Source of the DNA: Paraphoma chrysanthemicola
Taxonomy: Eukaryota > Ascomycota > Dothideomycetes > Pleosporales > Phaeosphaeriaceae
DNA length: 64,000 bases
NCBI GenBank assembly: GCA_020744225.1
Contig: JAGMWG010000001.1
Coordinates: forward strand, 3,782,001-3,846,000
Direction of reading: 5' to 3'
The notes under the pieces were generated by a model that was given only the letters and a program-made list of their open reading frames with translations, was not told where the DNA came from and ran no database searches. A program made the translations under genes and the position numbers. Shown piece after piece: positions 32,892 to 43,559 of the stretch (the first letter of the stretch is position 1; each line of letters begins with the position of its first letter).

Positions 32892-33828
32892 AGCTGAAGA
32901 ACGACGGTTTTGGTCTACATGGCGTCTCAGGATATATTACAGTGGTGAAGGTATGGTTGTGGCTGAAAGTTTTCATCGGTACTCTTGGTAAATCTTATAG
33001 GAACAGCCCAGCAATTTGGAATTTCTTCGAGCAAACCTATGCTTAGCATCGACATTCTGAGGAGAGCAGGACATCGCGCGAGATTTTGACCTATCTATTC
33101 TTTTGCGTCATCTTGAATATGAGCGGCCGGGGCCTTTGGAAATCCTTTTCGTTGAACAATCTCTACTTAGTCTGATTTTCAGTCCAATGTTGGGGCTGGT
33201 ACTAAACGATGGCGCTCTTGGTGCCCTTCGTCGTCCGTGCCCTTCTTCCTAAATCAGAAAAGATAGCAATCATGTCCCGATATTGTTTTTAGCAAAGCGA
33301 GTCGCGCAATTCTAAAAAGCAACGTGATGCACAGCATGCCGCTCTGGGCTGAGCATTCCGAAGGGGGTAATCGTCGGATGATCCGGAGATTGTACCAATG
33401 ATGGTCCACCGCGCATGCGATGTGATCTTTCTCCCTCTCATTCACTGAACTTCCCGTCCGTCTGCTGACAATCAAGCACAGTGCGCAAATGCGATACATA
33501 CTGCGGTAGTAGTGCGCTGCCTCGTATGTTGTGGAAGGCCAGGCACCTGAACTAACTTTGTGCAGCTCGTCCGACGTTCACATCTTACGCCAGCGCTAGC
33601 CCTAACCGACCATAAACTCAACCACTAATGCAGGTCCACGATCGCCACGCACCGCCCCAACGTCACCACCCCTGAGCCAGGAACTCGGTTATATAGGACC
33701 ATCGACACCGATCATGGGTTCCCCAGGACGCAACCAGCGGGGTTGTGATCTCATCATTCATCATGGCGGCATCATATATGCACTGCAACAACCATGTGTT
33801 CTGGCACGCCGACCTGACACGAACATAC
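32892..33828. other. Intergenic, includes putative TATA of the HhH gene
   Basis: About 0.9 kb after the second F-box gene. TATATA at 33690-33695 lies roughly 135 bp before the chosen ATG of the downstream gene. Frames in the first 700 bp have no coding character. Confidence 0.4.
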
Positions 33829-34797
33829 ATGCCGCCTAAAAAGACACGAGCAGCTGCGCGCCGCCACGGCATCCGGAATGGTGTCACGATGGAAGAGAAG
33901 GAAGTCCGAAGAATCGACAGCGGACATTTAGGCAAAGAGACCGATTCCGCATCCGGTGACAAGCGCAAGAAGAGCGCATCCCCAGAGGAATCCAACAAAG
34001 CCGTGAAAACAACTTCCCCATCAATTCGCGGCCTTTCGCAGTCCCGCGATCTAGCCGCAACTCCCGTCCAAGTCCTCAAATTTCTCCTGTCCGACGCCGC
34101 CCTGCCCCTCTGCACACCGCCCGACTCCATCCCATACCTCGATGCCAAAGAAACAACCTACTCCGACCTCCTCACCCCCTTCGAGGAACTCCTTTGCGCC
34201 GTCATTCTCTCGCGCCCCATCTCGCACCGTTTGGGCGTACGAACCATTCGCACCTTGCTCAATGCACCATACTCCTTCCGCAATCCCGTCGCCATCAAAA
34301 CCGCAGGCCCGAAACGTATCCGCGAAGCACTTGACGTCGCGCGCACACAACATAAGGACAAGACAGCCAACGAGATTGAGGGGCTGGTGGATGTATTGTT
34401 GAAGAACGATTGGCACAACGATCTCTCGCGGCTTCGCGCGGAATGTGATTCCAACACCGAGTCCGAGCGCGAAGTTTTGCGGCGCAGTATCAAAGGGCTG
34501 GGCAAAACGGGGCTGGATATTTTTTACCGCAGAGTGCAGTGGCAGTGGGATGAGGCGTATCCGTTTGTGGATGCGCGGACGCAGACGGCATTGGAGAAGC
34601 TGGGGTTGCCGAGGAGGGTGGAGGGGATAATCAAGATGATTGAGGTCAGGTGGGCGGAGCTGGGATTTGAAGTGCGAGGGAAGAGGGATGAGGAGGAGAA
34701 GATGAGGCGGGCGTTTGTGGTATTATTAGAGAGAGCGGTGGGGGCGGATTTAGAGGGGAGAATTGGAGAGGTTGTGGATGAGGCAGGAAAATTGTGA
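33829..34797 (+). CDS. HhH-GPD superfamily DNA-glycosylase-like protein
   Basis: This single exon encodes 322 aa from MPPKKTRAAARRHG, a basic nuclear-type N-terminus. The frame is open to an ATG 84 bp upstream, but family members begin near this point. The fold region starts with FEELLCAVILSRPISHRLGV, then RTIRTLLNAPYSF. The helix-hairpin-helix lies in RRSIKGLGKTGLDIFYRRVQ, followed by DEAYPFVDARTQTALEKLGL. The conserved catalytic Asp of the HhH-GPD family is likely the Asp of PFVDAR. This fungal clade is annotated as base-excision-repair-like, but its substrate is unknown. No Fe-S cluster Cys motif is present, which distinguishes it from the endonuclease III and MutY branches. Confidence 0.82.
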   Translation: MPPKKTRAAARRHGIRNGVTMEEKEVRRIDSGHLGKETDSASGDKRKKSASPEESNKAVKTTSPSIRGLSQSRDLAATPVQVLKFLLSDAALPLCTPPDSIPYLDAKETTYSDLLTPFEELLCAVILSRPISHRLGVRTIRTLLNAPYSFRNPVAIKTAGPKRIREALDVARTQHKDKTANEIEGLVDVLLKNDWHNDLSRLRAECDSNTESEREVLRRSIKGLGKTGLDIFYRRVQWQWDEAYPFVDARTQTALEKLGLPRRVEGIIKMIEVRWAELGFEVRGKRDEEEKMRRAFVVLLERAVGADLEGRIGEVVDEAGKL

Positions 34798-35225
34798 TGC
34801 GGAAATACGGGTATGGTAATGGTAATGTGTATTTTATGGGTCGACGGTGTGGTCGATAGGCAGGCTCTCTACGGGCAAGATACATTTCCTTTGTCGGAAG
34901 TTGGTCAAGACTGCCTGCTGCTACCATAGCAGGCACGTTCCGGAAGCCATGATTTTCTCGCCTCCTTGCAGAAACCATTGTTTCTGGGCACCAATATACA
35001 TTTCATGCAGCTTTCTCTCCCTTGTTCAAAGCGTTCGTGCCTCGAGCGCAATTCACTCTGCTTGTTTACTGGCCAAAGATGTCAAATATGTTTCATCGTT
35101 CTCATCGAACCCTGCGCCAGGGTGGAAGCATTTTGCTTCTGGCCCTACGAGGCCTCCTCCGACCGCGACCCGTCGTGTGATTCTTGATCACACTTGCTTC
35201 CCAAGACCCAAGTGCTCAGCATTTC
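34798..35225. other. Convergent 3' interval
   Basis: Between convergent stop codons (34797 plus and 35226 minus). Several short overlapping frames show no coding character; probably 3' UTRs of both genes. Confidence 0.4.
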
Positions 35226-37046
35226 TCAAACCGCCATTCGAGAACCCAGGCCCTGCTCATCGCGCAAATATGCCCATACTTCAATCAGTGTTGATTTGGG
35301 GGTTAAAATTGGACCGAGGTCGCGAAACAGACGCTGTGGTCTTACAGCGAGCTTTCCGATAATTCTTGCAAATTTACACCCTTCTTTGAACGGTTCGACT
35401 TGCTGAGCCAATAAATCCATACCACCGGGTATCTCTTGATAATGCTTGCTTCCGACTTTCTTCATCTCAACTGCGAAACCATATCCGTTGATGCAAATAT
35501 CTGGGCAAACGTGGTCCTTCCTCCACGGTTTCGCCCACAGCAGATGCGAAAGCGCAATGAATACTCGCATACGTAATATGCAGGAAGAGAATATGTTCAC
35601 TTCCCCAGGCTCTGACTGGTGTTGTGGAGTAAAGGATCGACAATAGATTATGAAAGGCCTCGAAGCATTCGTAGTCTCTCGTAGGAATCCCAAGATACTG
35701 ATGCGCACATCATATAGCTCGACCGCATTATGCAAGGGGCGGAAGTCAAATGTGAAAGAGATTTTCTTTGCAGAAAATATGTTGAACTCATCGCGTATGT
35801 CCGCGAAGGAAGGCTCACCCACTATCGTATTGCCCCTGTGGACTTTGGGTCGAGGCAGCAGCAAAGGGCAATCATTGATAGCCCTTGCCTTTTCGAGGTT
35901 TGTACGGGTGGTCTCAGAGGTGTATATTAGATTGAAGCAATTGATCGCAAGAAAGTGCCGGACGCTATCCAGTCGAAGCTGGGTGCTGACATGCAGAAGC
36001 GGGTTGCAAGCCATTTCCACATACGAACGTGTTGTACCTGACAAATCCACCTGAATCTCATGGGGAACATCGAGCACGTATCGGAGAATAGTCCCGTATG
36101 CGTCTCGAGGTAAGTGTTTGGTGCCAGGCCCCACTTCCCGCCGCCGGGAGTAAGTATATACAATATCGCCTCCATCAAAGAACCTAATCTCGCGCTGATC
36201 AGGATCCAATTGGACGTGGTTGCCATTGTCAGATACCGTAAATGTCTCCCTCCTGGATCCTGCGCCATAGGTGGACCCATATCTGAAATATCCTTGCGTG
36301 ACGTTGTCTTCGACAAACACTTCTGCTAAGGCACCAGGGATTCGGGCAAAACGGCGAAGCGCCAGACTGTCGCCCTGAGTAATCGAGTGTATAGCCTTAT
36401 CGAGGGCAATTATATTCACCCATGGATAAAATCCGGACTCTTCCGTTGCCGCATCATGATGGAGGTAAACTTCGGCTTGTGGAGAGACGGAGAACCAGAT
36501 GATGCGGAGGACTGGAAGGATGTCGAATTCCCGAAATCGGCGAAATTGACCCGAATATTCCCGACGGCTCGACGTATTCAAAGCTTCGAGGTCAATGGCG
36601 AGCTTCTTGACCATGTGTACCTGCGTTGAAATGGCCTCAACCCATGCTGACAGCTTGAGCTCATCATGGTGGAAAGGATAGAAGGTGAAACTGTTTTGAC
36701 TGTAGCATACACCGACTGCTTCATGATAAATCTGGCGACATGTACGCAGAAAAGGCATTGCGCAAGCCAAATTGTAGCGGGTGTTCGGTACTTGTAACCT
36801 GGTTGCTCTAGCTTTGCGGTTGGCGTCGGTCGAAGTTCGAGAGGGCAATAAGAAGTTGCAAGGCTTTTCGACGCCATACTGATCGTGTACCGTCGCTTCC
36901 ACGGGGTATTCGTAGACAAAGAGTGACTCGTATATGCGATTTCGGATCTCGGGAGGCAAAGTTGTGAGGAACGACTGTCTATCAGAAGAGCCGGGTGAAG
37001 AGCGCCCTCTGGCGATAGGAACCAGTGGTGTCTTTGCGGAAGCCAT
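35226..37046 (-). CDS. F-box/DUF7730-like protein
   Basis: This single exon encodes 606 aa from MASAKTPLVPIARG at 37046; an in-frame ATG at 37076 would add ten residues. The F-box-like block is FLTTLPPEIRNRIYESLFVY, followed by the CRQIYHEAVGVCYSQNSF helix typical of DUF7730-type proteins. Later segments (FYPFHHDELKLSAWVEAIST, VKKLAIDLEAL and a large C-terminal half) lack catalytic motifs. Role is unknown, probably protein recognition. A truncated, stop-containing copy lies about 1.1 kb upstream on the same strand (38174-38800), so this gene belongs to a local duplication history. Confidence 0.78.
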   Translation of the reverse strand: MASAKTPLVPIARGRSSPGSSDRQSFLTTLPPEIRNRIYESLFVYEYPVEATVHDQYGVEKPCNFLLPSRTSTDANRKARATRLQVPNTRYNLACAMPFLRTCRQIYHEAVGVCYSQNSFTFYPFHHDELKLSAWVEAISTQVHMVKKLAIDLEALNTSSRREYSGQFRRFREFDILPVLRIIWFSVSPQAEVYLHHDAATEESGFYPWVNIIALDKAIHSITQGDSLALRRFARIPGALAEVFVEDNVTQGYFRYGSTYGAGSRRETFTVSDNGNHVQLDPDQREIRFFDGGDIVYTYSRRREVGPGTKHLPRDAYGTILRYVLDVPHEIQVDLSGTTRSYVEMACNPLLHVSTQLRLDSVRHFLAINCFNLIYTSETTRTNLEKARAINDCPLLLPRPKVHRGNTIVGEPSFADIRDEFNIFSAKKISFTFDFRPLHNAVELYDVRISILGFLRETTNASRPFIIYCRSFTPQHQSEPGEVNIFSSCILRMRVFIALSHLLWAKPWRKDHVCPDICINGYGFAVEMKKVGSKHYQEIPGGMDLLAQQVEPFKEGCKFARIIGKLAVRPQRLFRDLGPILTPKSTLIEVWAYLRDEQGLGSRMAV

Positions 37047-37449
37047 AATGGTGGGTGGCAGCTCGCTCAGCGACAATGCTTTGTTCCTTCAAGAATAACA
37101 GCTGTCGCTTGGACTTGCTGGCTACGTAGTTGCTATAGATTGTCGTTCGTAATGGTAGATACGAGGCTCGGTGGGGCGGCGGATGTCATAAGCTTTGGGT
37201 AGGCTCAGAGGCTGCCGATCTCACATGCTCCAGAAACCACGTAGGACCGCCGCCTAGTACCCCAGTAGAAATCGACGGGCTGAACAAACTCGATCGGACG
37301 TAATATCGAAGTAGTTAGCTTGACAGTGCTTGGGAGAGAGTGATGACGGGTGTGGTAGTAAGCTTGAGGCAAGAGCGGGTGGTCGCAATTGACGTAGATT
37401 GCGCTAGACTAGTGGCTCCTTCGCCTCTGCTGGTTAGATGACACCTTTT

Positions 37450-37512
37450 AAACATGCAACATGTGAGACATCCCAACAGAATTGCAATTCGCTGAGTATA
37501 TATACTTCAACA
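37450..37512 (+). repeat. Diverged direct repeat, copy A
   Basis: The segment starts AAACATGCAACATGTGAGAC and ends CTGAGTATATATACTTCAAC. It aligns with copy B (37732-37793) at roughly 80 percent identity by eye, with one short gap. The order of the shared blocks is the same, so this is a direct repeat with 0.28 kb spacing. Confidence 0.55.
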
Positions 37513-37629
37513 CTTTCCCATACTCAGTACGGGGCAGGTCTGTTGATAGGAAGTTGGCTTATCGGGCCTTCTCTTTGAAGCGAGGGGTTCCCACGCACAA
37601 CCTAAAATGAAAGGATTTAAGAACAGCAC

Positions 37630-37715
37630 ATTAATGTGTGTCGAAGCGGGATCGAACAGCCATAGTAGGTCTTACGTCGTAATCCCATGGAGAGAACTCT
37701 CCGCTGCGCTAACCC
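37630..37715 (-). other. tRNA-like, possibly pseudogenised Pol III segment
   Basis: On the minus strand GGTTAGCGCAGCGG resembles a tRNA A-box (TRGYNNARNGG), and about 50 bases later GCTGTTCGATCCC contains a perfect B-box core (GTTCGATCC). Distance is in the tRNA range. I could not close a standard acceptor or T-stem, and an anticodon is not clear, so a decayed tRNA, a tRNA-derived SINE-like relic or coincidence are possible. Confidence 0.3.
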
Positions 37716-37731
37716 GGGCTCATAACCTGTG

Positions 37732-37793
37732 AAACATGCAAAATGTGAGACCTCCCGACAATAATACAGTGCTGAGTATCTATACTTCAACAA
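37732..37793 (+). repeat. Diverged direct repeat, copy B
   Basis: Partner of the copy at 37450-37512: it opens AAACATGCAAAATGTGAGAC and ends CTGAGTATCTATACTTCAAC. Substitutions and a two-base gap separate the copies. It lies directly upstream of the tRNA-like minus-strand segment. Confidence 0.55.
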
Positions 37794-38173
37794 CATCATC
37801 ACTGAGAACCTTGGTTTGCACTCACCTTGAATTGGAAATTGCAGCAAAACAAGGCGTTGTTATCAACAGTTGCAAAGTTGAGTAAGATTAGAAAACGACG
37901 AGTCGGTCTTATGGACTTGATAGAGCAGATCATGCGAAGTGAATAGAATCAAGTGTTACCAAAGTCTTGGCTATTTGACGCGCAATAATACTGCCTGTAG
38001 CCATAGCTTTTCTTTTCGCACAGCTGACAGCAATGCCCAAACGACGTTAGCATTGAGTCAGAAGCTGATTGGACTTCGGATAGCACGAAGAAATGGTCGC
38101 TTGAGCCCAAAGTCGAAAGAGCTTGGAAAGCAAGAAGCGCAGTACAAAGCCAATTGAGCCTCGTGACTAGTGA

Positions 38174-38800
38174 CTACATGTTCGGCGTGAACGCTGAGCG
38201 CCTTGGTAGTTGCATCCGAAGCTTGCGGCCTGCATCGAGCATTTTGACTACGCGCGGGCCATGAAGAGATACGGAATCGATGACATTGTCATTTTGAACA
38301 AGTGCCCTGCGGCGCAGTGCGTCTTGTCGAGCCGCAAGCACCATGATCTGATTGGATGCTATAACAGCACCAGGGCGAAAGCCAACGTCGGAATTACTTC
38401 CTGAGCCTGTAGTCAGACTACGATTGGCATGGACCAACGTGAGCTCGTAAGCCGCAAGCGGGCTCTTCCACATGGATTGCAGGATAGGAAGTAGCTCAAA
38501 GTGTATAGTCGTATGGTCGCAACCTTCTCCACCATCACATACGGCCGAGAGCTCAATCGCAACCTTTTCTAGGAAGCCTGCCTGTGAGCCGATACAATAA
38601 AGCCAGACAGGAGCATAGTCCAACTGATGATGAAGTGAATTATCGTATCTAGATTCTGAGTGATCATGCCGCAATCACATTCGAGTGAGCAGGAACGTGT
38701 TCTTGCCGCACAAAATGCTAACTACTTCGTGATAAACTTGGCGATAGGTCAGCAAAAGGCCTAAGGCCTATGCAAACCCATTGTCGAATCGCGCAGTTGC
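38174..38800 (-). pseudogene. Decayed copy of the F-box/DUF7730-like gene
   Basis: Reading minus from about 38768, the frame gives LLLTYRQVYHEVVSILCGKN and then FLLTRM, which matches FLRTCRQIYHEAVGVCYSQN of the intact gene at 35226-37046. Continuing, LEKVAIELSAV, FELLPILQSMW and the segment up to NDNVIDSVSLHG parallel VKKLAIDLEAL, FDILPVLRIIW and VEDN of the intact protein. The copy has in-frame stops TAG at 38768-38770 and TGA at 38675-38677. It also has at least one frame change further 5', since the ERLQLRDSTMG segment lies in another frame. It lacks everything corresponding to the C-terminal ~350 residues. It is a truncated pseudogene, not expected to make a functional protein. Confidence 0.75.
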
Positions 38801-38984
38801 AGTCTCTCAGCCTCAAGTAGCTTTGTACACGCTGCAAGCCCCTCATGGTACTGCCGAAGCCGGTCGCGGTAGAGCTGTTCCATTCTAGGCTGCCCGCATC
38901 CGGTCTTTCACAGCGCTCAACCAATCAGACAGCGCGATTAGCCATTAACACACAATCCCAATCTGCGTACAGAAGTCGTAAAAC

Positions 38985-40444
38985 TTATCGGGTTCCCATC
39001 TCTGCATACTGTCGTATTACGGCCGTAGACTTCGATTGGTCCCAGGAGGATTTTGCGGTCGGAGGTTGGAATAGCCGGACTTCATGGTACTTTGGTGGCG
39101 GCTTTTTGAATCGTGCTGAGTTGATATTGCTTACAGTCTTGAAGAGCAGGACACTAAAGTGAAGGAACTCCTTGATGTAAGCTGCACCTTCGATATGAAT
39201 CCTGATTTCCGGCGTATATCCTGTCGGATATTCGACGCCTTGTGTGACACTTTGCGCAGGTCTCTTCTGCCACAAGGAAGTAAGCACTAAGCATTGTACA
39301 TTGAGTTTAGCCAATCCTTGCATAATCGACCGCCACGTCCCATCGGTCAGTGTCACAGAGTACATATAGACAGTGCGCAGAGTTTCCGCGTGGCGCTTGA
39401 TGAATCCCCGTAAGCGACTGCCGCTGATAAACATGTTGGTAATGATTAGATGCGTGAGGTTCGAGTATACAGTGCGAGCGAAGTTCTGGACGAAAAGATC
39501 CTCACATCCATGGCAAAGTCGAAGATAGGGACGAGACCTACAGCCATGCAATTCCAGGCTCTCGATGGTGTTCAGTGCTGAGATGAATTGTGTGAGAGAT
39601 TTGGTGGTAGGTCGATAATTTTGAAGATGCAATCCTTTAGTGTTTTCCGCTTTCTGCTCTGAAGTACGAAGTCGAATGGTATCATGACCATAGAAGGAAG
39701 GTTGTATTTGGAGCCCTTTTACCACTGACAAGTAGTTCTGAGGTGACCGTAGGAACGATCCGTAGCCAACAGTGGAAAAGTCTTTCGGGTGTATCAGGAA
39801 AGTTGCTACCTTGTGAGTGAAGTTGGCGAGAACCATGGCGTGGAGAAACATTTCATGGCCAGAATTCATGCTAAGCTGAATGCGACTCAAATTTTTGGCG
39901 CTTTTCAAGTTGCGAAAGCACTCTGCTAGGAGCTGCAACTCCTCGCTTGAAGCCCGACTGGCCATGGCGAGTTCCTCGTGTAAGAGTCTGGCTGGGGATG
40001 CCATGTGTCCGTAGATTGGATCGTGCTGGTCATCTTCATCATCTTCATCATCTTGATCGCCGTCATCATGTAAGTTCGAATCGCTTAAAAAGAGTGTGTG
40101 AATCCAATCGCGCCAAGCAGTCCTTTTGGAAATTTGATATAACTGGATTATGCCGTCGAGGTCTAAAGGTATGGTTAATACCTCTAGCAAGCAGCTGTAT
40201 CGTATAGTTGCGTCGAATTCTGTTTTGTGGTATAGCTCCTAATCTTCATTAGAACATCTCCTCAATCTAAGAATTTGAAGCCAAATTTACGCAGTTGACA
40301 TACCTTGCAGGTGATTCGCAGAGCCTGGAAGTCGCGATCCTCGTAGACAACCATGACCTCATTGCCAGAACCGCGATAGTAGTGACGACCTAAGACTCTG
40401 CAGATTCCAGATATGATCTCAACAGGTAAAGCCTCAAGTCGCAT
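38985..40444 (-). CDS. F-box-like/LRR-like protein, two exons
   Basis: Exons 40444-40304 and 40238-38985 give 464 aa. Exon 1 is an F-box-like segment (MRLEALPVEIISGICRVLGR, then EDRDFQALRITCK). Exon 2, 1254 nt long, starts ELYHKTEFDATIRYSCLLEV and contains a stretch of Asp/Glu (DDGDQDDEDDEDD). It then has leucine-rich turns (LNTIESLELHGC, NLTHLIITNMFISGSRLRGF, AETLRTVYMYSVTL, GTWRSIMQGLAKL). It is the intact paralogue of the gene at 59145-60597, with the same intron position, phase 0 and exactly the same exon 2 length. Substrate-receptor function in an SCF ligase is inferred from the F-box. The start could also be an ATG at 40456. Confidence 0.75.
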
Positions 40445-42402
40445 CTTGTCTCTCATCTCCGTCTTTTCATCTATCGTACGTGTGGTGGGATAACCTAGGT
40501 TGGGCAAAGCACCTTTTAGCATGGTCACGGCCAGGACATGGGACAATACAATGATGGCTCGAAGGAATTCTACGCATTAGAGCACCTTCAAGATTGGTGA
40601 CTATTTGGTCAAAGGATGACAAGCGTTTTTGGTGTTCCGCGGGGAGTGAGATGGACTGCTTGAGATGAGGTTCATAGGCGAGATCGCGAGATCGCCAAGG
40701 CACTAAGTTAACGGCCCAACTGTTGCGTCTGATCAGTCCGAAGAGACGTCTCAAAATCAAGGTTTTGGACCTCACACGTAATCAAGTGAAATTTCCCTCT
40801 CGCGGCCTTGCGGCATCAACAACTTTCCTAGACACCCATCGACTTGAGAGTCGACAGGCCCATGATGATGTTGAGCCCATGCTCCCCAATTACGATAGCC
40901 GTGACGGACAAAGGCCCCGCACTGCCATTGAACCTTGAGTCTCTTGATAGAAGCTGTTTTAAAGAATTGTACTCCATGTAAGGAGAAGAGACTAGCAATC
41001 GTGTTTGTTCCTCGGATTACCCATCCCTCTTGTCCTGCTCTATGAGAATCAGAGTATCTGAACTGCAGCCACACGTCAAAAGAGCAGAAGGATACGGTGA
41101 CCAGCTTGGTCTGGAGTTTTGAGGTTTCTTTTAGCTCCATTGAAGAGCACTTTTGCTCAAGAAGAGAGGCTGCGCGATGAGGACACTTTGATCATCGTTC
41201 CCGAGGTTCAAGGGGCTTGTATCACTTGTTAAGTTTCCTCTGCAGCTGACACTAGGCTTGATTCGGTCGTCCTGGATTTATCTGCACGCTAATCCGTGTG
41301 GGAACGACGTTAGAACAGACTGCACGCTTGACAACACGCTCCTGAGAAGTTTCGTGCAACGGCTTTGATCTTTTGGCGTGTTGGCGTTATCGCTTGATCC
41401 AGCCGCAGTTTCCAACGTCGGGGTTTCGGCTAAGAATGCTTAGACGGAAGAAGATGTCTCAACAATGTCAGCAGCAACACCATTAGCGAAGTCGAGGTAT
41501 TGACTTGCTTCGAGCTGCAGCAGTAAGCAAGTTCGCAGACTCCAATGGCCATGTCATCACGGGTATGCGCATTGCGTTCGCTGCACATAGTTTCTGATAG
41601 TGGAGCGGAATCCCTACCTCTAGCCAACGCCGTCGGCAGCAACTGCGATAAATTCCTATTAGAATTTTGCTTTTGAGATTGTACTTTGGATTGTGGAAGT
41701 AAAGAAAGTGGTTTGCTAAACTCCGACGAAGAAGATAGCCGAATTAATTTTGGTTGATCCTGAGAAACTCGATGCTGGACCCGCCTTGAGTACCCATCAG
41801 CTCGACTCAGACGGCTCTTAATCTGCGCGGCGTGATCATTAGGAAGTTTGAGCGATGTTGCATGTCCTACAATTGCTGGCGAGCGCAAGCATCACCAATC
41901 CAGCAGAGTCATATGTGTGGAATAACAGTCTTGCTGGAGTGTCAGCAACAGCCGTCGATTGACTTGCGAAAGGACAGCAACTGAGGCGACACACCATAGG
42001 ATTTCTTTTCACGAAGCCGCGTAACGGAAAAATATCCTTCAATCCATTCGAGAGCACGCTATCATTACCACCTCTGTCGAGCACGTAGCAAGTGAAGCTC
42101 ATTGAGACGAGCACGAGGTCACGTTGTCAGGCCCCCCAATAATTCTTGCGAGGCTGGCTAAAGCCTCACGCCCCAGGGATATGTTGTTCGAAGCGAGATA
42201 AATAGCGCGCAAGCCAATCACAGCCAGCATGCTGCGGTATTGGGGGCCAAATTCGCGAAGTCTTACTGGTGATGGATAAACCGCCAAGTCGTTGCGTCTG
42301 GGGTCTGTTGCACGCAAAGCAAGCCTCGCTGAGGCTGGCAGACATCTGACATCTTGTCTCCTTTCGCGTTGCGGAAACTCCAAACTTCTGTCCTCGGTCG
42401 AT
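40445..42402. other. Gene-poor interval; unclassified minus-strand frame
   Basis: A 122-codon frame (40772-41140, minus, starting MELKETSKLQTKLVTVSFCS) has ATG context and moderate coding look but no family. It may be a fragment of another duplicated F-box-type gene. Other frames (41430-41888, 41839-42114 and 42099-42437, all minus) are not convincing. The last part includes the promoter of the membrane protein starting at 42403. Confidence 0.35.
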
Positions 42403-43559
42403 ATGGCGGCCTTTGTAACCCCGACGGCTATTATCACAGCATCAGGTCAGCGACCATCAGTGACAGAAATCCTGACCAGCGTCATTGTTGTTACACCCTC
42501 TGTGGTCACGGTCACCAATGTTTTAACGCCAGGCTCATCCGCATCTCTACCACGACTCGTTACTTCTTATACGCAATCACCAGAATGCGCGACGCGCTGG
42601 CTCCTTCTTTCTTCTACAGGGGGCGCGACTATCACTAGCGGGAATTTCGCCAACGACCTGCTTCGAGATGGGATTGGATCCTCGTACTGGCGGCCCTGCT
42701 ATGCAAGCGCTCCAACACCAGCCTACAGTCCAGGCATTTGTTACAGTGGTCAGACGCCTGCCATCATCCAACAGGCGTTGATTCAAGCGGCGTCGAATGG
42801 CGTTCCTCAAACACGGTGGCAAGCACTTTGTTGTCCTAGGTAAGCAGCTTCAGAAATATCCGCTCAGAGAAGCCTACCACAGCCATTGCTGTTCTGACAG
42901 GCGGTAGTGGAATGTTTCCAACGAATTTTCGGCAATGTGAAGGAACAATATCGACGCCGTTCACTGCTCTTGCGCCAGTCATTGCCACGGTGACTTCGGG
43001 CTCTTCTGTCTCAAGGGTGACCATCTGGGATGATTCTGTGACTCGTGCTATTACTACCACTGGATCCGATGGGCGCCCAGATATTGTGAATACAGTACAG
43101 AATTTTAGCCAGACGACCGTAATCTCCAATGGAAAGTTGTGGGCCGAGCCGGTGACTGTGTACTGGCAAGCGGAGGATCTCTCTCTTTTTCCCAGCGTGT
43201 ACGCAAGTTCATTGGCATCGGCGATTGGTATCTCCTTCGGTAAATCTCTCCCAGAGGGCTCTTCATCACGTGGCCTGAGCGTCGGGGCAATAGTCGGGAT
43301 CGCAGTAGGAGCTGTAGTCCTTGCTTTCCTTATTGGCGGAGGTATCATTCTTATTCTGTTGCATAGGCGCAAGCAACAGCCTCATACAGAGCTATCAGAG
43401 TTATCCGGGCAGTCTAATGGCTTCAGAAAGTTATTTGGAGGGAAATGGAGAGCGGAAGTAGACGGAAACTCGAAGCCGGCTGAGCTGGAGTCGAAGCATG
43501 TTTATGAAGTTCCCGTACCACCAGCGGAGCTAGAAGCATCGGAAAGGGCGATCAAGTAA
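42403..43559 (+). CDS. Single-pass membrane protein with Cys-rich ectodomain, sensor-like
   Basis: Exons 42403-42839 and 42908-43559 give 362 aa. The intron has a GTAAGC donor, and the acceptor GCGGTAG keeps the frame; an earlier CAG would create a stop. The ectodomain is Thr/Ser/Val-rich (ILTSVIVVTPSVVTVTNVLT) with a Cys pattern WRPCYASAP, PGICYSGQTP, WQALCCPSGMFPTNFRQC. One membrane helix (GAIVGIAVGAVVLAFLIGGG and onward) is followed by RRKQ and a cytoplasmic tail of ~70 residues. No N-terminal signal peptide is visible. The layout resembles fungal Mid2/WSC-like or apoptosis-inducing-type surface proteins without a named domain. A role as cell-surface sensor is inference. Confidence 0.78.

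Larger units (their letters stand above)
37077..38173. other. Gene-free interval with diverged duplicate segments
   Basis: Lies between the F-box/DUF7730-like gene and its decayed copy. It carries a diverged direct repeat (37450-37512 and 37732-37793) and a tRNA-like segment between the copies, listed separately. No protein-coding feature is supported. Confidence 0.45.

Noticed and set aside
40772..41140. 122-codon minus frame beside the two-exon F-box gene, considered as another paralogue fragment
   Set aside because: I could not align it with any of the F-box-like proteins in the window, so it is only mentioned in the interval entry.
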